Assembly: GCA_963277665.1 (NCBI GenBank)
Contig: OY728123.1
Span: 629,918,915 to 629,982,914 of the forward strand
Source: Viscum album
Taxonomy: Eukaryota; Streptophyta; Magnoliopsida; Santalales; Viscaceae
Length of the DNA: 64,000 nucleotides
Direction: 5' to 3'
Part shown: positions 24,434-35,153 of the stretch, one piece after another
Layout: each line of letters begins with the position of its first letter
How positions within the stretch are numbered: position 1 is the stretch's first letter
Notes under the pieces: model-generated
Told to the model about the DNA's origin: nothing
The model's input: the letters and a program-made list of their open reading frames with translations, nothing else
The model's database searches: none
Translations under genes and position numbers: made by a program

Positions 24434-27400
24434 TCAGTGTTCATCTTCATCATCATCTTCATATATGTCAATTTCATCTTCATATTCCTCTTCAACATCA
24501 TCGATATCCATTCGAGTTCCAGTTGCTTCATCTCTTACCATTTCAAATTCATATGTGACATCATTAACATCATCATCATCACCGACTCTTAAATGTGGGG
24601 TGTCGTCATTGATACTCATGTCTCTTTGTAAAAAATATTGATTTTGATGACTCTCTTGAAAAACTTCAATTCTTTGCACATCAGTGAAAGCACATTCACT
24701 TTGACTAAACTAATTGTCTCGAATTTTGATTTTTATTACACTCCACTAATCAGTCAAGTCTCTTGATGTAGCACAGTACTTTGCATAATAAACTTCATGT
24801 GCCTGTTGAGCCAATAAGAATGGTTAATTTACTGCGAGAACACTTCTACATTTAATATCGATGATTCCATGAGTCGGATGAACACGCACGACTCTCTCTG
24901 TATCCAACCACCGACATTTGAACATGGTTATGTAATGTTTTCCAAGATAACAGAGTTCAATGATTTCATCAAGTATGCTATAAAAGTCAACTTCATTTTC
25001 CCGATGATGAGATACTCTCAAGCTAACTCCACTGTTCATTGTTTTTTTTGATTCCCCATATGCATGTGTGTGAAATCGAAATCCATTCACCACATATGCA
25101 TTATAAGTATTAACAAATTTGGAAGGTGGGTTACTCAATATACAAAGCCATTTGTCAATTTTATAAGTATTTCGAGACACCTGAAAAGTTGTGAAATAAT
25201 TATCAATATAGTAAACTATACATTGAATGAGTTGCTAAAAGATAAAGAATTTATGTTACCAGTTTTTGAAACCACTGAAAGAAATTTTTCAGTCAGCGTT
25301 CTTCGAGAGCAGCTACTGTAATTTTTGGAATTTGTTTCTTGATATGATTATCATACAACTTAAAAAAACCAAAGTTATTTACTATAAAAAAATGATAGAA
25401 TAAGTGATATAAACACTTACAGTACAACTGATTTCATCTCTTCACAGTTGAGCAGAACATACATATGAGCTCTGTGATGTTCATCATCCGAAAGCCAGCG
25501 TTCATAAACTCCACCAAAAGCAATCTCTGGCTAGTTGAAAATAGATAATTAATTGTCGATTTCATCGATATTCCTCTCGTTCCGTCCCTTTCAGTTTTGT
25601 TTTGAAGGATACTCAGATTCAAAATAATGGGAGCAGAAAAAAGATATTTCCTCTTTCAAATAAGCTTCTTCAATAGATCCTTCAACTAATGCTTTGTTAC
25701 GTACTTTTCTTTTCAATTTTTGCATGCATCTTTCAAATGGGTACATCCATCAAAACTGTACTGGACCACCACATTTGGCTTCATATGGAAAATGTAACAT
25801 CAAATGTTTTATTGAGTCGAAGTAAGAGGACGAAAATATTTTTTCCAGTTTACATATAATTACAACAACATCTTCTTCCAGTTTGCATAGAGCATCATAA
25901 TCTGCTATAGCCGCACAAATTTCCCGAAAAAAATGAGACATGTCTGTTATAGAATCCCAAATCATAGAATTCAACAGACCTCTTAATCCAATGGATAGAA
26001 GTCTTTCCATTATAACATGACAATCATGACTTTTTAATCCAGTAATATGACCATTCTTTACACATCTACCCAAATTGGAAGCACATCCATCTGGAAGTCT
26101 CAAATCTGCAATCCACTGACAAAATAATAAACGGTTTTCTTTAGACAGTGTATAAGTTGCTTTTGGTTTTAGTAACCTTTCTGTTCTGACATTCTCAAAC
26201 AGTTCCAGTTCTGGACGCCTGTGAATTTGGGCAAGATCTAAATGTGCATTTACATTGTCTTTGATCTTTCCCGGCGTATCCAAAACTTTATGAAACAAAT
26301 TATCAAAACAGTTCTTTCTCAATGTGCATGACATCTAACATGTGTCGGACCAACAAATCAGACCAATATGGAAAATCCGAAAATATGCTACGTTTAATCC
26401 AATTGTGTTCTTTCCCAAAACCATAAATTTTCTATTGGTTTATTGTGGGACCAAAAGTGATTGGAGGTAATGAAAATACAACTGATTTTAACTCCGAACC
26501 TGATAGCATTTTTGGAGGTCCATCCCTTTCAACTGTTCCTTTTCTGAAATGAGATCTGTTTCTGCAAAAAGGATGATCAATTGGAAGAAATCTGTGATGA
26601 CAGTCAAAAAAACAATGTTTCTTTCCATGAATGAACATAAATGCTTTGTTCTATCCCATATAGTAAGGACATGATTTCTGACCATGTGTAGTCCAGCCAG
26701 ATAACATCCCATAAGCCGGGAAGTCACTAATTGTCCACATCAATGCTGCTCTCATTATGAAATTCTGTTTCGTTGCAACATCATATGTAATGACACCAGT
26801 ACTCCACAATAAACTTAATGCATCAATCAATGGATTCAAATAAACATCAATATTTTTCTTCGGATGTCCTGGAATTAGTAAAGTAAAAAAGATATATGGC
26901 TCCTTCATCAACATCCATGGTGGTAAATTGTACGGAGTTAAAAAAATAGGCCAACATGAATATTGACTACCATAAGATCCGAACGGACAGAAACCATCCG
27001 TGGAAAGGCCCAGTCGAACATTTCTAGCTTCTAAAGCAAAGGATGGATGCACTCTATCAAAATGTTTCCATGAATCACCATCGGCTGGATGATTCAACTT
27101 TTATCGGTTGAAATATTCTCTTTATGCCATGACATCATTGTCGCTGTATTCTTAGACATGAATAAACGCTCAAGTCTGGATATAAGTGGAAAATATCTCA
27201 ACTATTTTATAGGAATCAAACCAGACTTCCCATGTTTTCCTTCTTTATATCTCAGTTTCCCACATGTTGGACAACTATCCAATGACTCATTTTCCCCAGA
27301 ATAAAAAATGCAGTCATTTGAACATGCATGAATCTTCTGACAAGTAAGTCCCAAATTTCAAACCATCCTCTTACTCTCATATTAATTTGCATGAAAAACA

Positions 27401-27993
27401 TTTCCTTCGGGTAACAGTGTTTTAAGCAAAGAAAATATCTGGTCAAAACAGGTGTTTGACATTCCGTTATCTGATTTGATAGCCATAGATTTTGCAACTA
27501 CTTCTAATTTTCTCATCTTGCAGCCAGGATATAATGCATCCTCAGCAGACCTCAATAACTCATAAAATTCAGACGGTGCCAACTCAGGATTTGAAGCTAC
27601 ATCAGCCGGAGTTTCTGTATGTTGAACAGATGAACCTGCAACATCATGTACTAAATCTTGAAACTGGGATGGATCCGGAATCAAGTTGGTATCACCTGCT
27701 CTGGAACTGCGTTCACCGTGTTGATACCAAAAAACATAATCTGGTTGAAAACCAAAACGCAAGAGATGTCCCCCGACTTTGTCAAACGTGTCAAACGTTC
27801 TCAATGCACATTTTCTACAAGGGCATTTTATTTTGCTTTCTGAAACAAATTCTGGATTTGATGACGCAAATGATAAAAAAGTCTCCACACCCTCTACTTA
27901 TACTGGATTTAAACCAGAACCGTTTGGATTTATACATTGATTTATCCATATGCGGTCACCTAATAATGATTTTTGACGACCTCGTTGTTCCAT
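24434..27993 (-). pseudogene. TNP2-like CACTA transposase (Transposase_21), with stops and frameshifts
   Basis: The main transposase, cutting at the CACTA ends. The start at 27,993 gives MEQRGRQKSLLGDRIWINQC, a typical transposase-associated N-terminal domain, continuing past a TAA (27,898-27,900) to CPCRKCALRTFDTFDKVGGH. Then QKIHACSNDCIFYSGE and SCPTCGKLRY (a CxxC zinc site), and the Transposase_21 core: HPADGDSWKHFDRVHP, LGLSTDGFCPFG and MLDVMHIEKNCFDNLFH. Next is a DUF4218-like part (SHDCHVIMERLLSIGLRGLL, about 26,060-25,980), a DUF4216-like part (about 25,180-24,824) and an acidic C-terminal tail (24,679-24,434). At least four stops or frame changes interrupt it, near 27,900, 27,215, 27,100 and 26,650. 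The TNPA-like gene begins 100 bp downstream. Confidence 0.9.
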
Positions 27994-28222
27994 ATTTTTC
28001 TATAAAATATTAAAGAATTACTGGTTTTGAATAATTTGTTAGAAAAAACACTAAAGCAAGGATAATTATAGAGTTTACATCATACACGACTGACGCAAAC
28101 TTTTTATTGAGATAGACCTAAAAATTGACCCTTAAAAAATTGAATATGTTGAGAATAAAGCAAAACCTGTTACAAATATTGATAATTTTAATATTATATA
28201 AATTTGTTATTATTTTCATAGT
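27994..28222 (-). other. 3' part of the TNP2 leader intron
   Basis: AT-rich non-coding sequence between the minisatellite and the TNP2 start codon. It should hold the acceptor of the leader intron; I could not choose one with confidence. Confidence 0.4.
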
Positions 28223-30404
28223 ACTAATATTATTGGTAATTATTCCTAATTATTGGTAATTATTCCTAATTATTGGTAATTATTCCTAATTATTGGTAAT
28301 TATCGGTAATTATTGGTAATTGTTGGTAATTATTACTAATTATTGGTAATTATTACTAATTATTGGTAATTATTACTAATTATTGGTAATTATTACTAAT
28401 TATTGGTAATTATTACTAATTATTGGTAATTATTACTAATTATTGGTAATTATTACTAATTATTACTAAATATTGGTAATTATTCCTAATTATTACTAAT
28501 TATTACTAATTATCGGTAATTATTGTTAATTATTGGTAATTATTCCTAATTATTGGTAATTATTACTAATTATTGGAAATTATTACTAATTATTGGTAAT
28601 TATTACTAATTATTACTAATTATTACTAATTATTACTAATTATTGGTAATTATTACTAATTATTACTAATTATTACTAATTATTGGTAATTATTACTAAT
28701 TATTACTAATTATTGGTAATTATTCCTAATTATTACTAATTATTGGTAATTATTCCTAATTATTACTAATTATTACTGATTATTTGTAATTATTCCTAAT
28801 TATTGGTAATTATTCCTAATTATTGGTAATTATTCCTAATTATTGGTAATTATTGGTAATTATTCTTAATTATTGGTAATTATCAGTAATTATTGATAAT
28901 TATTGGTAATTATTACTAATTATTGGTAATTATTTCTAATTATTGGTAATTATTCCTAATTATTACTAATTATTACTAATTATCGGTAATTATTGGTAAT
29001 TATTGGTAATTATTACTAATTATTGGTAATTATTACTAATTATTGTTAATTATTGGTAATTATTTCTAATTATTTGTAATTATTCCAAATTATTGGTAAT
29101 TATTCCTAATTATTGGTAATTATCGGTAATTATTGGTAATTATTTGTAATTATTTCTAATTATTCGTAATTATTACTAATTATTGGTAATTATTACTAAT
29201 TATTGGTAATTATTCCTAATTATCGGTAATTATTACTAATTATTAGTAATTATTACTAATTATTGGTAATTATTGGTAGTTATTCCTAATTATTGGTAAT
29301 TATTCCTAATTATAGGTAATTATCGGTAATTATTGTTAATTATTGGTAATTATTACTAATTATTACTAATTATTTGTAATTATTACTAATTATTACTAAT
29401 ATTGGTAATTATTCCTAATTGTTACTAATTATTACTAATTATCGGTAATTATCGGTAATTATTGGTAATTATTGGTAATTATTGGTAATTATTACTAATT
29501 ATTGGTAATTATTACTAATTATTACTAATTATGGGTAATTATTCCTAATTATTGGTAATTATCGGTAATTATTGGTAATTATTGGTAATTATTGGTAATT
29601 ATTACTAATTATTACTAATTATTACTAATTATTGTTAATTATTACTAATTATTGGTAATTATTTCTAATTATTACTAATTATTGGTAATTATTCCTAATT
29701 ATTACTAATTATTACTAATTATTGGTAATTATTCCTAATTATTTGCAATTATTACTAATTATTGGTAATTATTACTAATTATTGGTAATTATTACTAATT
29801 ATTACTAATTATTACTAATTATTGGTAATTATTACTAATTATTAGTAATTATTACGAATTATTAGTAATTATTACTAATTATTACTAATTATTACTAATT
29901 ATTACTAATTATTACTAATTATTACGAATTATTGGTAATTATTCCTAATTATTAGTAATTATTACTCATTATTGGTTATTATTCCTAATTATTGGTAATT
30001 ATTCCTAATTATTGGTAATTATTCCTAATTATTGGTAATTATTCCTAATTATTGGTAATTATTCTTAATTATTGGTAATTATCGGTAATTATTGATAATT
30101 ATTGCTAATTATTACTAATTATTGGTAATTATTACTAATTATTGGTAATTATTACTAATTATTCCTAATTATTACTAATAATTACTAATTATTACTAATT
30201 ATTACTAAATATCGGTAATTATTCCTAATTATTACTAATTATTACTAATTATTACTAATTATTGATAATTATTGACAATTATTACTAATTATTACTAATT
30301 ATTGGTAATTATTACTAATTATTGGTAATTATTACTAATTATTGGTAATTATTACTAATTATTACTAATTATTCCTAATTATTTCTAATTATTGGTAATT
30401 ATTC
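28223..30404 (+). repeat. Minisatellite of a 10-bp unit TAATTATTNN, about 218 copies
   Basis: The unit is TAATTATT plus two variable bases, mainly GG, CC, AC or CG, with rarer forms. Many stretches alternate GG with AC or CC, giving a 20-bp higher-order period. The register is kept across 2.18 kb almost without indels; the one clear slip is a 9-bp unit near 29,400. Variation is nearly confined to the last two positions. The array lies in the presumed leader intron of the transposase transcript. Nothing in it looks coding. Confidence 0.97.
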
Positions 30405-30420
30405 ATATAATTACCAATAA

Positions 30421-30690
30421 TTAGGAATAATTACCAATAATTAGGAATAATAACATTATTAGTATATTTTATTATTAATATTAAAATAATATAATTTTCT
30501 ATATTATATACAATTCTCCTTTCATGTGTGTGTTTTCTGTCTCCACATACAAATATTACATGTGGAGATAGAAAACACACAGATGAAAAGAGAATTGTAT
30601 ATAATATAAAAAATTATATTATTTTAATATTAATAATAAAATATACTAATAATGTAATAATGTAATTATTCCTAATTATTGGTATTTATT
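30421..30690. repeat. Foldback (long inverted repeat) with 13-nt loop
   Basis: The arms meet around a loop at 30,548-30,560. The inner 67 bp of the arms (30,481-30,547 against 30,561-30,627) differ at only four positions by eye. Pairing continues outward for about 60 more bp, with a small insertion in the right arm. The outer left arm and its flank (30,409-30,452) contain units of the neighbouring minisatellite in reverse orientation, and the right arm ends with a forward unit. A transcript would form a long hairpin. It may be a MITE or foldback insertion. Confidence 0.93.
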
Positions 30691-30890
30691 ACTTATTATT
30701 AGCATTTATTCTTCATTATTGAAAATTATTACTAATTATTACTAATTACCATTAACTATGAACAATACTAATAATTTAAATTTATTAAGTAACAAAACAA
30801 TGTAAACATAATTAAATTACAACTAATTAAGAATAATTGAAACCAATAAAAAATTTAAAATAAATATTAAATTAAAATGAACATAAATAC
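30691..30890 (-). other. 5' part of the leader intron
   Basis: Short degenerate relatives of the 10-bp unit (30,691-30,750), then plain AT-rich sequence. On the minus strand an AAAG|GTATTT donor lies at 30,891/30,890. Confidence 0.4.
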
Positions 30891-31025
30891 CTTTAAAATT
30901 GATATGAGGTTGACCTCTGACCGTTCTTGAAAACTTCAATATCAACTCCTGAGAAAAAAATTAAACTTAAGAAACGCTGAACTCTAGAAATAGAATTTTG
31001 AGAGAAGGAGAAGATGGAGTTTCAG
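30891..31025 (-). other. Presumed untranslated leader exon of the CACTA transcript
   Basis: On the minus strand, a pyrimidine-rich stretch (about 31,020-30,985, 'ccatcttctccttctctc') starts about 25-30 bp past a TATA box, and the segment ends at a good splice donor. It has no long frame. En/Spm-type elements make several proteins by alternative splicing from one promoter; a shared leader joined to CAG|ATG of the TNPA-like gene would fit. This is inferred, not proven. Confidence 0.5.
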
Positions 31026-31050
31026 AATGAATTGAAAAAAATGGATGGGG

Positions 31051-31060
31051 GTATTTATAG
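31051..31060 (-). promoter_or_regulatory. TATA box of the CACTA promoter
   Basis: Reads CTATAAATAC on the minus strand, followed by CCCC. It lies just inside the right subterminal repeats, where CACTA promoters usually sit. Confidence 0.65.
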
Positions 31061-31069
31061 GTTAAATTA

Positions 31070-31470
31070 TTTGTGACGGGATACCCGTCGCAAATAATAT
31101 TATTCGCGACGGTACCCGTCGCAAATGCCTTAGCCATCATTTATTACGGTCAACAGTTAAATAGTTATTTGCGACGGGTCCCATCGCGAATAATAACCTG
31201 CCGACATACTATTTGCGACGAGGTTATATTCCCATCGCAAATAGCTTTTACCTCCGCCGGTATTTGCGACGGGGGTATATTCCCGTCGCAAATAACTTTC
31301 CCGCGATTTGGCGCGTAAACCGCGCCAGTCCTTTTGCGACGGGGTAAGCTAACCCGTCGCAAATAAGTAGTTATTTGCGACGAGGGAATTCCCCCGTCGC
31401 AAATAAGTTTCTAACGGGACTATTTGCGACGGGAATAAATCCCGTCGCAATTAACCCGTCACAAATAGCC
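31070..31470. repeat. Right subterminal repeats (TTTGCGACGGG palindromes)
   Basis: At least six inverted pairs of TTTGCGACGGG and CCCGTCGCAAA with short spacers, for example 31,262-31,292 and 31,332-31,364. They are denser and better preserved than on the left. They presumably serve as binding sites for the TNPA-like protein and overlap the promoter, so binding could also regulate transcription, as known for Spm. Confidence 0.88.
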
Positions 31471-31485
31471 ATTTTTCCCGAAGTG
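31466..31485 (-). repeat. Right terminal inverted repeat of the CACTA element
   Basis: Read inward it is CACTTCGGGAAAAATGGCTA; it differs from the left end at position 5 and position 18. Confidence 0.93.
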
Positions 31486-34400
31486 TATGTTCACTCCCTA
31501 AACCATCATAGTGTGAAAGGTACACTCACACAACTATTATAGTAGACAAATTCATTTAATAAACTAGGATCACTCCCCATTAATGTCTTATTTATATAAT
31601 GACATATAATTCATTACCCAATTAATTGTTATGTGATATAGGTTCCACCCATCACATAATGAAAATAACATCTATGATCTTTATAAGATCAAAAAATATT
31701 TATCATATCATAACTTATTAAAAGTAATGGGTTTGATAAAAGATTAATAATTTCGTCATAGAATGACTCATGGAACGGGAACAAATTTCACACACATCTA
31801 TTAATCATAAACCTAAAACATACAAATAAAGAATAAGTATGATATCTTTGTATTATATCCTCAGTAAACCATAATTGAAATCAAGTTTCGTAGTATTTAA
31901 TTAACATAAATACCATTAAAAGATCATTAATATTTTTTTGAGGAAAATGCGCTTTCCATTTTGAAATCCCTTACTTTAAAAAACCAGACACTTATAAAGG
32001 GAATCATTTTATTTTAAAATAACCCAATAAATTTTTAAGGGGTACTTCAAATCAAATATTAGTCCGCATGATAGTAAAATTTGATCATGTCGTATTTGTT
32101 AAAAAAACCCATACAATATTTTTTTTGGAATAGTCAGAAGTTACCTCATTTGGAAAACCAGAAAAAAGATTCATTTCAAAACATTTTGTAAACTGTCAAA
32201 TATTGTTAAAAATGAATTTAAAAAATGATATTATAATAGTAAAATCCTCATTTAAAATATTTTTTTTAAATATGGTTTTGGAAGAAAAAATGGTTCTTGA
32301 TTGAAGAGTGAAATTATATTAAATCTCCTTAAATACATATTTTCAGTATCTTGAGTAACTAAAAAGATGAAAATTATAGGAAAAAATTTATCCTAATGAA
32401 TAACTATATGATATAAAAATTCAAGAGTTTTATTGAGTGTTAGATCATATTATTTAATAAGGGGTAATTAATCATAAAAAATCTTGACAAATAATTTGAT
32501 TATAACATAAACCCGCTTACCTGAACCTCCAATATAAAAACATTAGTTATATTGTTCTTATACAAACTAATAATTTTAATACTTATAATATCATATATAA
32601 TCACTTTATAATATTTTATCACCCCTATTTTCAATAATTCCTAATTTAAATCATCATTTTAGGGAGTAAACTATTTTTTTTTCAAGAGTATTTCATCTAT
32701 GTAGTGTCTATCCTTGTAAATTTATTTTTGTCCCATTATATTAATAATATAAAAAATGATATAAAAATAATAATAATTCATTATATACATATTTATATTC
32801 ATCCATAAAATTTAGATACAGAAAAATGAGTTACTCTTTTCATAGAGATGATATGTTATATGTATGCATGTACAATGTTTTCATTTGACGATAGATGTAA
32901 AAAAATAAAATTAAATATTAATTAAGATTTAAAAGATCATTACTTGATCATATATATCATATATATTCATCAAATGACTCATAATCCCAAAACAAGTAAA
33001 ATATAAATGGAAAAATAATGACATCACTTTGTTGAGGGTGTAGTCCACACATACACATGAGCGACATTATCATTTCCCAAAAGATTAGATGGTAAGATGT
33101 TTGGAACGATATTATCATTGAAAAGGGTTAATTTTTTAATCATCATTATATATAAGTATAAAAAAAAAATAACTATCCAAAAATAATGGTGATGAAAAAT
33201 GAATGGCATCACTAAGTGGAGATGGTAAGCCGAATGTATCCACAAGTGATACTATAACTTTTCATTAATGGTAAATTGGGTATATATTGGTGTTTTCATA
33301 ATAATAATAAATTTTCAGCATACTTTTGATACTATAATTTTTTTATGATAAATATCATTGATATATAGGAGTTAAAGAACATTAGAAAATAACATGATCC
33401 ATTAATGAAAATGTTTTCTTTGAAACAACTCATTTAGATATCCTATACTGGGCTCTATGGTCAGTCTTTTCGAAATATAAACACCTATACAATATGTATT
33501 GGGAAGTTGATAATGTAAATTTTAGATATTTTCTGAGTTATAAAATAAAATTGGATTGAAAAATTGAGTTAGGAGGTTCCCTTTTATTATTACATTGAGT
33601 GGTACTTTTGGAATTCATCACCATTTTAAATTTTAATAAATTAATTCTCAAGTAAAATTCCACGAAATATCTATAAATTTGATGATAATTATGGAAACGA
33701 TTATTGTATCATCTATTAATTGAATTTATAAAAGTTTTTGTTTCATTTTATACATTATCAATTTGATTAACCCTCAGTGAAAGAATTTTAATTTAATCCA
33801 TGATTGAAACTATTTCAGTATTAAGGGTTATAATTTTTAATTATAAGGTGTAAATTGGCCCATAAATGCCCAACTTATTAATATTTTACCATATTATATC
33901 AAACATTCCTTATTTAATTTTTTTAATATTTTAGCTAATTTAATAAAATAATGTATTGAAAAAATATAATTTTTGTATAATTTGACATTATTAATTTAAT
34001 ACAAATTATGAGAAATAAATAAAAATGTTTGAAAAAAATTTAATAGTTTATTAAAACACTAAATTATTATATTAATTTATAATTTTTTTGGGAACATTAT
34101 GAATTACTCAAATTTTATCACTTTTAATTTTTTCAAAATCATCTTTTCAATAATTGAATAAATACTATTTCAGTGTTCTGTAAGAATTTAAGGTGATTGT
34201 TTGACACTTGAAAATTATTAATAAATTAGAATAAGGAATATACTTTCATTATGAAAACAGTTAATATTAATATTAATTCATGTTATGTTTTTTTCACTTT
34301 GTGAAAACATAACATATATTTAAAAGTAATAAAGTGATGTTTTGATACATTTTTTGGAATAAATAATATTTAAAATATTTTCATTGAAAAGTGTCCATTA

Positions 34401-35153
34401 AACTAATAAATTTTATGCCTAAGATGTTAGATTATAAGTAAATTCATCCAATAAAAATTATGATTGAAAATCATGTCTTTATTACTAATTTTAATTAATA
34501 TTTTTATTATTTACCCTTTACCAAAGTGTTATATTTTACCACAGTAACTATTCATATTGACTGAAAATAAAAGGGTTTTATTTACAAAATTTTATCATCC
34601 TGATTATAAATATTTATCTCATTTTATATAATTCAATACATTTAAATTTATTAAATTAATTTCAAGGTAATTGCCTAAAAACACTACTTTTTAGAAAAAC
34701 AGACATTTTTAAACATAAAAATAGATTTGTTCTTATGGTATGTCAAGGTATATAATTTTTTGTCTCATAATTTTTTTTAAAATTAAATTATATATATAAT
34801 TAATTTCATTAATTGACATTTGTTATTTTTACTTATTTATATAAATAATAATTTGGGAAAATAAAAATAAATTTTCAGAAAAAAACACATTTATTTTCAA
34901 AAAAAACATTTCTCTTAAATTATAATAATTGTCAACTAATTAATTATTTTTATTAATGTGTAGATAATATATTCTTCACAAATTATTTATTAATTTTCAA
35001 ACTATCTAATCCAATGGCTTGGCGATACTGGTAACATAATATTGTAATAATGTTATATAGTTTGTCTAAACTCTATTTTGTGCGTAAAAAAAGTTATCAA
35101 TGAAATGAAATTACTTAAATAAAAATATTTCTTAAAAATATTGTGGTGTTACC
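31486..35153 (-). repeat. 5' LTR of the chromovirus, second segment (LTR B, right of the CACTA element)
   Basis: Continues LTR B after the CACTA insertion ('gttcactccctaaaccatcatag') to an outer end where the minus strand reads GTAACACCACAAT, close to the TGTAACACC start common in chromovirus LTRs and to LTR C (TAACACCC). With the left segment it totals about 4.2 kb, matching LTR A. The minus-strand TATA-like region is near 33,578-33,592. Confidence 0.75.
32838..33262 (-). repeat. Subrepeats of LTR B with the conserved hairpin core
   Basis: Copies near 32,838-32,885, 33,020-33,080 and 33,205-33,262, about 185 bp apart. They read 'catcactttgttgagggtgtagtccacacatacacatgag'-like on the plus strand and are paralogous to the LTR A copies. 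Confidence 0.6.

Larger units (their letters stand above)
21864..31485 (-). mobile_element. CACTA (En/Spm) DNA transposon, complete with both ends, 9,622 bp
   Basis: The left end is CACTACGGGAAAAATGGGTA and the right end, read inward, is CACTTCGGGAAAAATGGCTA: two mismatches in 20. The flanking triplets are TAA (21,861-21,863) and TAT (31,486-31,488), a 3-bp target duplication with one mutation. Inside lie palindromic subterminal repeats, a TNPA-like gene, a TNP2-like gene and a leader intron with a large minisatellite, all transcribed from the minus strand. The element is visibly richer in GC and less damaged than the LTR it sits in, so it inserted much later. Both transposase genes are broken, so mobility would need help in trans. 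Confidence 0.93.
12320..35153 (-). mobile_element. Ty3/gypsy chromovirus (Tekay/Del-like), split by a CACTA element
   Basis: A minus-strand LTR retrotransposon about 13.2 kb long once the nested CACTA element (21,864-31,485) is removed. Order in the direction of transcription: 5' LTR (35,153 down to 31,486, then 21,863 to 21,316), primer-binding site, gag, protease, reverse transcriptase, RNase H, integrase with chromodomain, 3' LTR (16,589-12,320). The domain order and the integrase-terminal chromodomain define a chromovirus. Every frame is broken by stops, so it is a relic. The LTRs are strongly diverged, pointing to an old insertion. Confidence 0.85.

Noticed and set aside
27492..28013. 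173-codon plus-strand frame
   Set aside because: Antisense shadow of the TNP2 N-terminal region.
28223..30404. CRISPR-like array or telomeric/centromeric satellite
   Set aside because: Units are 10 bp without unique spacers, do not match plant telomere repeats, and are enclosed within a transposon.
31073..31362. Frames of 81 and 65 codons on both strands at the CACTA right end
   Set aside because: They arise from the palindromic GCGACGGG repeats, which read open on both strands; no protein motif.
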